Shown: positions 1-7,525 of the stretch, piece after piece | How the letters are laid out: each line of letters starts with the position of its first letter | Numbering within the stretch: the stretch's first letter is position 1 | Assembly (NCBI GenBank): GCA_947625535.1 | Contig: CANQOR010000010.1 | Location: 1-44,827 of the forward strand | Length of the DNA: 44,827 bases | Direction: 5' to 3' | DNA from: an uncultured Bacilli bacterium | GTDB taxonomy: Bacteria > Bacillota_I > Bacilli_A > RF39 > UBA660 | Notes under the pieces: generated by a model | What the model was told of the DNA's origin: nothing | Databases searched by the model: none | Seen by the model: only the letters and a program-made list of their open reading frames with translations | Position numbers and translations under genes: made by a program

Positions 1-58
1 AAAAGTGCATTTTCTTTTAAAAATACACTTTTTTAACTCAATTGCACTTTTTTGTGCA
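1..58 (-). terminator. Probable terminator region of the DUF402 gene
   Basis: On the minus strand, just past the stop codon at 61, lies a small hairpin (TGCAC, six-base loop, GTGCA; 43-58). A second inverted repeat follows (CACTTTT at 26-32 with AAAAGTG at 1-7). The motif GTGCA/TGCAC recurs four times with small changes. The U-tract of the second hairpin would lie outside the window, so its function as a terminator is only probable. Confidence 0.4.
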
Positions 59-60
59 CT

Positions 61-606
61 TTACTTAAAATTTAACGATTTTTTTATTTCTTCAAACAAT
101 TTATAGTACTTATCAACCATTCCTTTTTCAAAAGGACCGGCTTCTTTTCTTTTTTTACCTATTAAATAAGTTAACTCTGATCTAATAATACCATCTAATT
201 CATCCGAATAATGCATTGTCTTTTTATGATAATTATATTCGTTTCGATCTAGTACTCTAAATCCTCCATCAGGAAATACTCTTAAGTCTAAATCATAATC
301 AATATATTTTATTGATTTACCATCTATTATATATGGTGAAGCAATATTACAATAATAAAACAATCCAAATTTCTTTAATTGACCAATTATATTAAACCAA
401 TGATTTTTATAAAAAAATAATACTGCTGGTTCATTAGTCATATGACTACGACCATCTTTTTCTGTAATTCTCGTTCTTCCATTACCACAAACTAAATATT
501 CATCATTATTTTCTAAAACAATAGCTTCTTCAGAAGTATGTTCTAAAGAACCATCATGTTTATAACAATAAATTTTTAGTTTATCACCTACTTTTAATTC
601 ATTCAT
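61..606 (-). CDS. DUF402 family protein, probable nucleoside di-/triphosphate phosphatase (YgaC/Ntdp-like)
   Basis: This 181-residue soluble protein has the length and pattern of the DUF402 family (B. subtilis YgaC, S. aureus Ntdp), whose studied members remove phosphate from nucleoside di- and triphosphates. Visible family marks are NEPAVLFF (about residues 58-65), the YYCNIASP segment, the acidic IDYDLDLRVFPDG stretch that in relatives holds the metal-binding aspartates, and a helical C-terminus. There is no signal peptide or membrane segment. ATG start at 606 has only a weak Shine-Dalgarno (AAAGCGGG). It is a single-gene unit with its own promoter, whose -35 box lies inside the terminator of the upstream protease gene. 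The family call is firm; the exact substrate cannot be read from sequence. Confidence 0.85.
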   Translation of the reverse strand: MNELKVGDKLKIYCYKHDGSLEHTSEEAIVLENNDEYLVCGNGRTRITEKDGRSHMTNEPAVLFFYKNHWFNIIGQLKKFGLFYYCNIASPYIIDGKSIKYIDYDLDLRVFPDGGFRVLDRNEYNYHKKTMHYSDELDGIIRSELTYLIGKKRKEAGPFEKGMVDKYYKLFEEIKKSLNFK

Positions 607-627
607 ACAATCCCGCTTTCAAAAAAC

Positions 628-656
628 ATTATATACTATTTTTAAAAAAATAACAA
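628..656 (-). promoter_or_regulatory. Promoter of the DUF402 gene
   Basis: TTGTTA (-35, 651-656), a 17-base spacer and TATAAT (-10, 628-633) read on the minus strand. The -35 box is part of the terminator stem of the preceding protease gene, so the two units are packed with shared bases. Confidence 0.6.
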
Positions 657-678
657 ACAAGACCTCTTGTTTGTTATT
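640..678 (-). terminator. Intrinsic terminator of the S41 protease gene
   Basis: A perfect 14-base-pair inverted repeat (649-662 with 665-678, two-base centre) is followed on the minus strand by a run of seven T. Its first arm contains two bases of the protease stop codon (677-679). Confidence 0.9.
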
Positions 679-2068
679 AACTTAATAAACTAATTGCTTT
701 ATCTAACTGTTTATCATATATCGTATTATCTTTATATTCTAAATTTACTTCATAATCAGGTGTAATACCTATTTCATCAATACATTCTCCATTAGGTCTT
801 AACCATTTAGCGGAAGTATACTTCATCATCGTATCTTCATAATAAACCATTGTTTGAACTTTACCTTTTCCAAAAGTAACATTTCCTACTACTGTTGCTC
901 CATAACTATCATGTAGGGCCGCTGTTAATATCTCCGCAGCTGAAGCCGTTGATCCATTAACTAAAACAACTATCTTATATTCTCTTTTATCATCCGTATC
1001 ATCTTTTTCCGTTGTTATTTTATTTTTACTTTCTAAAGAATATATTACTTTACCTTTAGGTATAAATAAACTAGCTATATTATAAGCTGACTTTAAATAA
1101 CCACCTGTATTATTTCTTAAATCTATAATAAGAGAATCAATTTTATCATCTTCTAATTCTAATAACTTATCTTGAAATTCTTCAAATGAATGAGATGAAA
1201 AAGCACTCAAAGATAAATATCCTATCTTATTGCCTTTAGATTTAATAACATCTGAATTAGTAACAGGTACATTCACATTAGCTTTTTCAACATAAAAAGT
1301 TAATTCTTTACCATCTCTTTTAACAACAATTTCATTTTTATCTTTATCATTTTTTTCTATTAAAACAGATATTTGTTCAAAATTAGTTTTATCTATATTT
1401 TCACCATTAACTTTTATTATTTCATCATTTTCTTTTATTCCTGCTTTTTCAGCTGGTGAATCTTTATATACACTATAAACAACATTTTCCACAGATATAA
1501 TACCTATTCCTTCATAAGAACCATCTAATATTTCTGATAATGAATCAGTTTCATCCTTATCTAAATATATTGAATAATTATCTTCTAAAAAAGTTAACAT
1601 TCCTGAAATAGCTGCTTCCATCATCGCTTTTTCATCTACTTCTTCATAATAATTATCAATAATTTCTGAATAAGTATTTAAAAATTTATTAACATTTTCA
1701 TCTGTTATTAACTTTTTATCATATAAAGCTGTCGATTTCTTAAATTGATAATTTAAAACAAAACCAGTTAAAACACAAGATAAGATAGAAGTTAAAACAA
1801 TAATAATTAAAATATCTAAGATATCTAAGTTAAAACGTCCATCAAACTTTTTAACTTCTTTCTTTTTCTTCTTATCATCTTTAATAAACATTGACCATAT
1901 TGATTTTTTATTTTCTTTTTTCTTTTTCTTCTTATCTTTTACTAGTTTTTCTTTAGAACTAGATGCCTTTTTCTTAGTACTAACCTTAGTTACTTCTTTA
2001 ACATCTTGTTCTTTAGGAGTCTTATTTACTTTTTTCTTTTTATCATTTTGTGTATTTTCTTTTTTCAC
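677..2068 (-). CDS. Membrane-anchored S41 C-terminal processing peptidase (CtpA/CtpB family)
   Basis: The order of parts is: a Lys-rich cytoplasmic tail of about 75 residues, one membrane segment (about 84-106), a PDZ domain (GSYEGIGI ... VYSVYKDSPAEKAGI), then the S41 peptidase. The catalytic Ser is in NGSTASAAE (about residue 376) and the catalytic Lys in FGKGKVQ (about 401); the 25-residue spacing matches B. subtilis CtpB. I chose the GTG at 2068 because GAGGGTGA lies 5-12 bases before it; an in-frame TTG at 2086 has no such site. The product probably cleaves extracytoplasmic or membrane proteins; its substrate is unknown. The long basic tail before the membrane segment is longer than in typical family members. 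Single-gene unit ending in a strong terminator. Confidence 0.93.
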   Translation of the reverse strand: MKKENTQNDKKKKVNKTPKEQDVKEVTKVSTKKKASSSKEKLVKDKKKKKKENKKSIWSMFIKDDKKKKKEVKKFDGRFNLDILDILIIIVLTSILSCVLTGFVLNYQFKKSTALYDKKLITDENVNKFLNTYSEIIDNYYEEVDEKAMMEAAISGMLTFLEDNYSIYLDKDETDSLSEILDGSYEGIGIISVENVVYSVYKDSPAEKAGIKENDEIIKVNGENIDKTNFEQISVLIEKNDKDKNEIVVKRDGKELTFYVEKANVNVPVTNSDVIKSKGNKIGYLSLSAFSSHSFEEFQDKLLELEDDKIDSLIIDLRNNTGGYLKSAYNIASLFIPKGKVIYSLESKNKITTEKDDTDDKREYKIVVLVNGSTASAAEILTAALHDSYGATVVGNVTFGKGKVQTMVYYEDTMMKYTSAKWLRPNGECIDEIGITPDYEVNLEYKDNTIYDKQLDKAISLLS

Positions 2069-2100
2069 AAAATCACCCTCTACCAACTTATAATATCACA

Positions 2101-2136
2101 AACAAAAAAAGTTTAATACTCAAATTAAACTTTTTT
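2101..2136 (-). terminator. Intrinsic terminator
   Basis: Perfect 13-base-pair stem (2105-2117 with 2124-2136), six-base loop, T-rich tail on the minus strand, directly after the gene ending at 2141. Confidence 0.9.
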
Positions 2137-2140
2137 ACAA

Positions 2141-2692
2141 TTATTCAACTTCTAATTCTTTTTCCATCTTCTCGTAGTCAACTATATATTTATTAATTTT
2201 ACCATTTTTAACTTTAATTAAAGTTGCATCACCAACTTTAATTTCTTCTAAAGTCTTAGCTTTAGTATTAACATTTTCTGGATCATAGTAAGATTTATTT
2301 AATTCATTATTTAAATCTACAGTATACATATGTAAATGTTCTTCTTTACTATTATATTCATAAACCATATTAGATATTTTAATAGCATCTTTACCATTAG
2401 CTAAATCATAAATAATTACATAATATTCTTTATATGGTCTATTAAGTAGTTGGCCCATAATAGCTACACTATAATCTATAGATCCAGGTACTACTTCCTC
2501 TTCTTTAGGAGTATCTTTCTTAAATAAATTCTTTGTTACAAAAGCTCTAGTACAAAGATAAATACCTCCTACACAAAGTAATACTACAACAACTACTACT
2601 AAAAATTTTTTAATTTCAGCTTGTTCTGAAGTATTATAATTTATTTTTTTATCAACTACGTTTTGCTTAACTTTCTTTTTCTTTTTTTCCAT
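2141..2692 (-). CDS. Membrane-anchored protein with possible degenerate thioredoxin fold
   Basis: This 183-residue protein has a Lys-rich start, one membrane segment (about 30-48, rich in V and L) and an extracytoplasmic domain of about 115 residues. The pattern YYVIIYDL, a helix, HMYTVDLN, then VGDATLIKVKNGKI resembles the strand-helix-strand and the sheet-closing hairpin of thioredoxin folds. The CxxC is absent and the cis-Pro position is not proline, so it should have no redox activity if the fold is right. The only cysteines are in the membrane segment. Start supported by AAGGTGG six bases upstream, and by a promoter at 2711-2738. I do not recognise a named family; the fold is a guess from pattern. 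Confidence 0.75.
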   Translation of the reverse strand: MEKKKKKVKQNVVDKKINYNTSEQAEIKKFLVVVVVVLLCVGGIYLCTRAFVTKNLFKKDTPKEEEVVPGSIDYSVAIMGQLLNRPYKEYYVIIYDLANGKDAIKISNMVYEYNSKEEHLHMYTVDLNNELNKSYYDPENVNTKAKTLEEIKVGDATLIKVKNGKINKYIVDYEKMEKELEVE

Positions 2693-2710
2693 TTAAACCA
2701 CCTTGACTCA

Positions 2711-2738
2711 ATTATAACACATTTAATTCCTAAAGCAA
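2711..2738 (-). promoter_or_regulatory. Promoter of the thioredoxin-fold-like gene
   Basis: TTGCTT (2733-2738), 16-base spacer, TATAAT (2711-2716) preceded by TG one base upstream (extended -10), minus strand. Confidence 0.7.
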
Positions 2739-2792
2739 ATAAATGTTGAGTTTATCATAGTTATAATGGGCATTTATTAACTAATTTATTCA

Positions 2793-3833
2793 TTATTTTT
2801 CTGATATAACAGTTCTATTTAATGAATCAGCTATTGTTAATATTTCTGTTGTACTTAAATCATTACTAGCTAAATAATAATCGACATTATCTACTGACCA
2901 AGAAAGTGAATTACTACTTAAAGCTCCTATTGTATTACTAAGCATTAATGGATCACCATAAACTGGTATTATTTCAAAATCTTCATATTCTTTGCTTACT
3001 TCTTCTATTAAAACAAAATTCTTATCACCATTAAATGTTAATATAACTCTTTCTCCATTCTCTGTATTTACTGTTTCTTTATCTTTTAAATAAGTATTAG
3101 CAGGTACATATAAAGGATAAAATATATCTTTTAAAGAAGATGTTTCTTCACTACTTTCTCCTTCTCCATTACCTTCATTATTTTCTTTATTTTCATCATC
3201 TGTATTACAACAATTTTCATCTATTAAATTATCAACACTAAAATCTTTATCACTTAAATTAGCTTTATAATCTATTTTATTAAAATCTACTTTAATCGCC
3301 ATTATATCTTCATCATCATAAACATTAACACTCTTTAAATTCATATCTTTATCAAAATAAATATTTTCATATTTTAAATTAGCATTATTTGGATAATTAA
3401 CATCTACTTTTAATGAATAACCATCTTTTTCCATAGTAAATAAAATATCGTCATCATCTAAAATATCTTTAACTAAAGAATTTAATATATATGATTGACT
3501 ACTATTATAAGGCCATTCACTAACAAACTTATAACTTTTATTTAAACTAGGTGTAACAACATATACTTCATCATTATTTCTTAATATAACTTGTTCATGT
3601 TTACTTAAAGTATTAACCATATCTACTTTAAAATAATCATCATCCATATAATAAACTTTAATATCATATTCAAATGTATCTTCAGCATTATATATTTCCA
3701 TCTTACTATCTAAGCTATAAGCTTTAGATGATTCTACCTTATCTTTAAAATCTTTAATTAACTTATCTTTATCAACCTTCCCACACCCTGTTAATAAAAC
3801 TAAACTTATAAACAGCAAAAATAATTTTTTCAT
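2793..3833 (-). CDS. Lipoprotein with LolA-like N-terminal domain
   Basis: The signal peptide ends in the lipobox LLTGC (Cys17), so this 346-residue protein should be lipidated by Lgt and stay on the outer face of the membrane. Residues of about 30-200 show the alternating strands of the LolA/outer-membrane-lipoprotein-carrier fold found in many Firmicutes lipoproteins (GerS-like), including KVYYMDDDYFKVDM and the LKYENIYFDKDMNLKSV strand pair. An acidic linker (about 205-230, Glu/Asn-rich) leads to a second domain of about 110 residues of unknown type. SD GGTTGGTG before ATG. A divergent plus-strand gene begins 103 bases away. The only candidate terminator is a weak long-loop repeat (AATAAATG ... 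CATTTATT, about 2738-2780). Function is not known; lipid or envelope-precursor handling is a family-level possibility. Confidence 0.82.
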   Translation of the reverse strand: MKKLFLLFISLVLLTGCGKVDKDKLIKDFKDKVESSKAYSLDSKMEIYNAEDTFEYDIKVYYMDDDYFKVDMVNTLSKHEQVILRNNDEVYVVTPSLNKSYKFVSEWPYNSSQSYILNSLVKDILDDDDILFTMEKDGYSLKVDVNYPNNANLKYENIYFDKDMNLKSVNVYDDEDIMAIKVDFNKIDYKANLSDKDFSVDNLIDENCCNTDDENKENNEGNGEGESSEETSSLKDIFYPLYVPANTYLKDKETVNTENGERVILTFNGDKNFVLIEEVSKEYEDFEIIPVYGDPLMLSNTIGALSSNSLSWSVDNVDYYLASNDLSTTEILTIADSLNRTVISEK

Positions 3834-3935
3834 AACACCAACCTTTTCTAATTAATAATATTTAATAAAAAGAGAAATATTCATACATAAATAATAAATA
3901 CTTGTCCATACTATAAATAGAAAAGGAAGGTTTTT

Positions 3936-4136
3936 ATGGAAATAATTAAAAAAATAGCTCTTGCTTTAACAATTGTTGGAGCATTAAACTGGGGCTTAAT
4001 TGGTATATTTGATATTAATTTAGTTACTTTATTAATTAAAAGTACAATGATTAATAATCTTATCTATATTATTATAGGTATTGCTTCTTTAATAAGCATT
4101 GCTTATTTCTTTGAAGAAAAAATGACTCATGAATAA
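3936..4136 (+). CDS. DUF378 family small membrane protein (YuzA-like)
   Basis: The 66 residues form two membrane helices and carry the DUF378 signature: KKIALALTIVGALNWGLIGIF in the first helix and a second helix LIYIIIGIASLISI. Length matches the family. AAGGAAGG lies eight bases before the ATG. It is one of only two plus-strand genes here, a single-gene unit whose stop codon lies within a bidirectional terminator shared with cdaR. No function is established for the family. Confidence 0.9.
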   Translation: MEIIKKIALALTIVGALNWGLIGIFDINLVTLLIKSTMINNLIYIIIGIASLISIAYFFEEKMTHE

Positions 4137-4147
4137 TGAGTCATTTT
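4117..4147. terminator. Bidirectional terminator between DUF378 gene and cdaR
   Basis: A 12-base-pair stem (AATGACTCAT at 4121-4130 with ATGAGTCATT at 4136-4145, extended by two A-T pairs), five-base loop. A-runs on one side and T-runs on the other serve both convergent genes. The DUF378 stop codon (4134-4136) is inside. Confidence 0.9.
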
Positions 4148-4150
4148 CTT

Positions 4151-5548
4151 TTAATTAGTATTAGATATAATAATATCTACTTTTTTAGTAACAATGTATT
4201 GGAATCTTGAATCGCTACCTTCAACATATACATCTACTGTATATGTACCAACTGTTTTACCAGTTAAATCTACATAAGCAATTATTCCTGAAGATTCTTC
4301 ATCTAAATCAGCTATTAATGATTCAACACCAATAACTTGTACTTCTATACCATCACCCAACTGCGATATCAAATTAGCTGTCAAGCCATTCGGTACATTT
4401 CGTCGCTGGATATTCTTTATCTTAATTGTCTTCTGTTTAGCATCACCAAAGTTTAGGACAACACTAACTGTTTCATCACTAATACTTCTAACTCCTGCTG
4501 GTTTAGCTAATGTAACTTTAGATGTCTTAGAACCATTATTACCTTGTTTTTCAACATCTATTGTTACTGTAATTTCTTCTACTTTCTCTAATGATTCTTC
4601 ATCACCATAAATAGTAGTTTCAAAATCCATAGCATTAGTACCATTTATTGTAATAGATGAAATAGCTTTACCACTTACTAAGTTACCAGTTGTTTGTATT
4701 CTTACTGGAACTCTCTTAGAATAAGAATCTAATTCAACAGTTGCTGATATATTAGTTGCAACTATCTCAACATTATCAATAATACGACCAAGTGAGTCAT
4801 ATGCTACTAAATTTAAATTATCCATTGTATAAGTTCCAGCTTTATTAAATTCTTCATTACTTAAATCTATTAAAGCTTTAATTGAAGCAATAGAAGCTAT
4901 TGTTTCTTTAGAACCTCTTACAATAACATCAGATTTAGATAACTTAACACTCTTAACACTTAGTTTTGGATCTAATGTATCTTGATTTAATAAATCATAA
5001 GTAACAATCTTATTATCACTTACTTTTTCTTTAATAATTACTGATACATAAGCTGGATCAATTTTATATTCAACATTATTAAAAGGTTTCTTATATATAA
5101 GTTTTACTCTAACTGGTTTATCACTAGCTTGATAATCAGTTAAATCTACTACAACTTCTCTATCTCTTAATTGACGAGCTAAATACAAAGAACCATGTGG
5201 TCCAATTGCTGTTACATCAACTGTTTCTGGTATACCCTCTATAACATAAGCACTACTATTATATTGAACCTTAACAGGTACATTAGTATAAAAGTCAGCA
5301 TCATTATTTACTAAAGAAACTGATTGTGAATCAACTAACCAAAATAATAAAACAGCAAATACTAAAGATATATATAATAATATATTAGGTCGATTAAGTA
5401 ACTTTTCTAATTTACTACCTTTATCTAATTTAGAACCTATTTTATAAATAATTGTACTAATAGGTGTAATAACTATTTTATCTAAAGCATTATATATACT
5501 TTTTCCTATATTACTAAAGGCTTTAACAATTCCACTTTTATTTTTCAT
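4151..5548 (-). CDS. cdaR: CdaR, YbbR-domain regulator of the diadenylate cyclase
   Basis: A short cytoplasmic N-terminus and one membrane segment (about 57-75 of 465) are followed by four YbbR repeats of about 90-100 residues on the outer face. Repeats are recognisable by the recurrent pattern of a V-P-V strand, a G-x-x-x-x-hydrophobic turn (AIGPHGSLYLAR, VRGSKETIASI, IYGDEESLEKV, VIGVESLIADL) and an aspartate-led VDLT/IDLS/IDVE strand. In other Firmicutes CdaR binds and modulates CdaA. The gene overlaps cdaA by 11 bases; I start at the second of two tandem ATGs (5548), six bases after AAGGTG, rather than the GTG further upstream. glmM, usually the third gene of this operon, is absent: a terminator follows instead. 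Confidence 0.93.
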   Translation of the reverse strand: MKNKSGIVKAFSNIGKSIYNALDKIVITPISTIIYKIGSKLDKGSKLEKLLNRPNILLYISLVFAVLLFWLVDSQSVSLVNNDADFYTNVPVKVQYNSSAYVIEGIPETVDVTAIGPHGSLYLARQLRDREVVVDLTDYQASDKPVRVKLIYKKPFNNVEYKIDPAYVSVIIKEKVSDNKIVTYDLLNQDTLDPKLSVKSVKLSKSDVIVRGSKETIASIASIKALIDLSNEEFNKAGTYTMDNLNLVAYDSLGRIIDNVEIVATNISATVELDSYSKRVPVRIQTTGNLVSGKAISSITINGTNAMDFETTIYGDEESLEKVEEITVTIDVEKQGNNGSKTSKVTLAKPAGVRSISDETVSVVLNFGDAKQKTIKIKNIQRRNVPNGLTANLISQLGDGIEVQVIGVESLIADLDEESSGIIAYVDLTGKTVGTYTVDVYVEGSDSRFQYIVTKKVDIIISNTN

Positions 5549-6359
5549 CATTATCACCTTCACTATCTACATCATCAGCATCATAGAATAATTCAGCTTT
5601 AGGTTTTAATTCTTCAACTAACATCATTCTAAATTCATCTAAACTAAGATTATAATGAATTTCATGATCAACAGCGATACTTATCTTACCAGTTTCTTCA
5701 GAGACAATTAAAGCTACAGCATCACTTTCCTCAGCAATACCTAAAGCAGCTCTATGACGTGTACCTAATTTCTTATTTAAATTAGGATCCATACTTGTTT
5801 TAAATACTGCTCCAGCGCAAGTAATCTTATCCCCTTGAATAATAACACCACCATCATGCAATGGACTATTAGGGAAGAAAATTGTTCCTAAAAGTGGACT
5901 AGTTAAATCAGCATATATCTTTGTAGCAGGTGTAATATACTCTTGTAAAGATACATCTCTTTCAATAACCATTAATGCTCCAATTTTATTCTTACGTAAA
6001 TAATCTACAGCATCCATTATTTCATAAACTACTTTTTCTCTTTCTTCAACAGTTAATACTTTATGTCTACCAAGTAATTTAGTACGTCCTATAGATTCTA
6101 AGAAACTTCTAATTTCAGGTTGAAATAAAATTATTAAAGCCACAGGTCCCCATTGAACAACATATTGTAATAATAAACCAACAGTACTTAAGTGTAATAA
6201 ATCACTTAAAACCTTTATTACTAAAAGGACAATAACACCTTTAACAATCAATAACATCTTAACATTATTTTTAACATTCTTTAAAATATAGTACACAAAA
6301 AACCATACTATACAAATATCAATTACCTTTGTAAATATTGATAACACAGTAGAAAACAT
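5538..6359 (-). CDS. cdaA: Diadenylate cyclase CdaA (DacA), makes c-di-AMP
   Basis: Three N-terminal membrane helices (about residues 5-85) precede the DAC domain. It joins two ATP into c-di-AMP, the essential second messenger controlling potassium and osmolyte balance in Firmicutes. The active-site motifs are visible: PLHDGGVIIQG (the DGA motif, here with Gly for Ala) and GTRHRAALG (the RHR motif), followed by IVSEETG. Length of 273 matches the family. Start ATG at 6359 with GAGGAGG upstream. First gene of a two-gene unit with cdaR. The DGG variation keeps the catalytic Asp, so I expect activity. Confidence 0.96.
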   Translation of the reverse strand: MFSTVLSIFTKVIDICIVWFFVYYILKNVKNNVKMLLIVKGVIVLLVIKVLSDLLHLSTVGLLLQYVVQWGPVALIILFQPEIRSFLESIGRTKLLGRHKVLTVEEREKVVYEIMDAVDYLRKNKIGALMVIERDVSLQEYITPATKIYADLTSPLLGTIFFPNSPLHDGGVIIQGDKITCAGAVFKTSMDPNLNKKLGTRHRAALGIAEESDAVALIVSEETGKISIAVDHEIHYNLSLDEFRMMLVEELKPKAELFYDADDVDSEGDNDEK

Positions 6360-6385
6360 CTTCCTGCCTCCTCTTTACGATATCT

Positions 6386-6415
6386 ATTATATCAAAAAAC
6401 AAGAGTAAAAAACAA
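6386..6415 (-). promoter_or_regulatory. Promoter of cdaA-cdaR
   Basis: Extended -10 TGATATAAT (TATAAT at 6386-6391) with a weak TTGTTT (6410-6415) at an 18-base spacing, minus strand, about 27 bases before the cdaA ATG. Confidence 0.6.
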
Positions 6416-6422
6416 CCCAAAT

Positions 6423-6448
6423 AAAAAAGAACAATCTAGTTCTTTTTT
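6423..6448 (-). terminator. Terminator of the rnr-smpB-amidase-YerB operon
   Basis: Perfect 10-base-pair stem (6423-6432 with 6439-6448), six-base loop, minus-strand T-run. Confidence 0.9.
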
Positions 6449-6450
6449 AC

Positions 6451-7512
6451 TTAAGCAATAGTTGTAATTTTAGTAGAAGGTTGAATTTGAATAAATGTAT
6501 TACCGTCATTTACCTTTATTTCTTCGCCATTTAAATATTTATAAACAGTTTGTGAAGTTCTACTCTTCTTTTCCCAAGTTATTGGTACTGCATAACCTTC
6601 ACTTATAAAATAGCCATTTCCACTGCCAAGATTGTCTATGTCTTGTCGCCCTTTGACATCGCCATTTAACACATGATTAGACACATTATAAACAATTATA
6701 TTTTTAGCAGTATATTGTTTCTTAGTTACATAATCAACATGTTCTTTACCATTAACAAATCTTTTATATACTTTCGCATTACTATCATATTCATATGAAG
6801 TAGTAGTAATACCAGAATATGGAATATTAACTTTATTAGCAACTTTACTACCTTCCATATCTTTAAGATTAATTTCATCTACGGAATAATTTAATAATAA
6901 ATCCTTAGAAGAAGTATTACGATAACCCAATTTACTAATAGCTTTATTAATCATTTCTGTTTTAGTATAACCAGTATGTTCCATTGAAACATTTAAACTC
7001 TTATCACGATAAAAATAAACATTTTCATAATTTAAACCATTTATATTATTTACTCCTAAAGTAGATATATCTTCTTGAGCTTTATTACTCCATCCCCAGT
7101 GAACATAAATAGCATCATTTTCTAAAGCATAATCTAAAAAATAATGTCTTGAACTTCTAACTGAACCAATTGCATCTAGATTAACATCTTTATATAAAGC
7201 CATATATCTAGTATATCCACCTTCAACAATAATTTCATAAACTATATAAGCTTCTTGTAATCCAGAATGATAAGGTCTAGCCTTATCATGATTATTAATC
7301 ATTACAGCAATAGGTCTTGTCTTAGAATCCAAATTAACTATCTTAAGTTCTTTAACTGGAGCAGGAACATTCTCATTATTAGCTTTATCTTTATCATTAT
7401 TATTAAACTTCTTTGTATAAGTAAATACTAATCCTATAGCTACTACTCCTAATACTAATAAAACCATTAAAAGTTTAAAACTTTTCTTTAATTTTCTTTT
7501 TCTTTTTGTCAT
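6451..7512 (-). CDS. DUF3048 family protein (YerB-like), membrane-anchored
   Basis: A basic N-terminus, one membrane segment (about 14-34) and an extracytoplasmic DUF3048 region. Family marks are RPIAVMINNHDKARP, EIIVEGGYTRYMALYKD and the highly conserved GSVRSSRHYFLDYALENDAIYVHWG block, then a C-terminal DUF3048_C region with FNVGS-like replacement (YKRFVNGKEH ... IVYNVS). B. subtilis YerB is a lipoprotein of unknown role; here there is no lipobox, so the first helix should be a stable anchor. I start at ATG 7512 (AGAAGGTG seven bases before it) instead of a TTG 27 bases upstream. Last gene of the rnr operon, 13 bases after the amidase gene. Confidence 0.88.
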   Translation of the reverse strand: MTKRKRKLKKSFKLLMVLLVLGVVAIGLVFTYTKKFNNNDKDKANNENVPAPVKELKIVNLDSKTRPIAVMINNHDKARPYHSGLQEAYIVYEIIVEGGYTRYMALYKDVNLDAIGSVRSSRHYFLDYALENDAIYVHWGWSNKAQEDISTLGVNNINGLNYENVYFYRDKSLNVSMEHTGYTKTEMINKAISKLGYRNTSSKDLLLNYSVDEINLKDMEGSKVANKVNIPYSGITTTSYEYDSNAKVYKRFVNGKEHVDYVTKKQYTAKNIIVYNVSNHVLNGDVKGRQDIDNLGSGNGYFISEGYAVPITWEKKSRTSQTVYKYLNGEEIKVNDGNTFIQIQPSTKITTIA

Positions 7513-7525
7513 CTTACTACACCTT

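Noticed and set aside
1-60. Short repeats of GTGCA as a CRISPR or insertion-site array
   Set aside because: Copies are only 5-8 bases, irregularly spaced and form hairpins after a stop codon; terminator structure explains them better.
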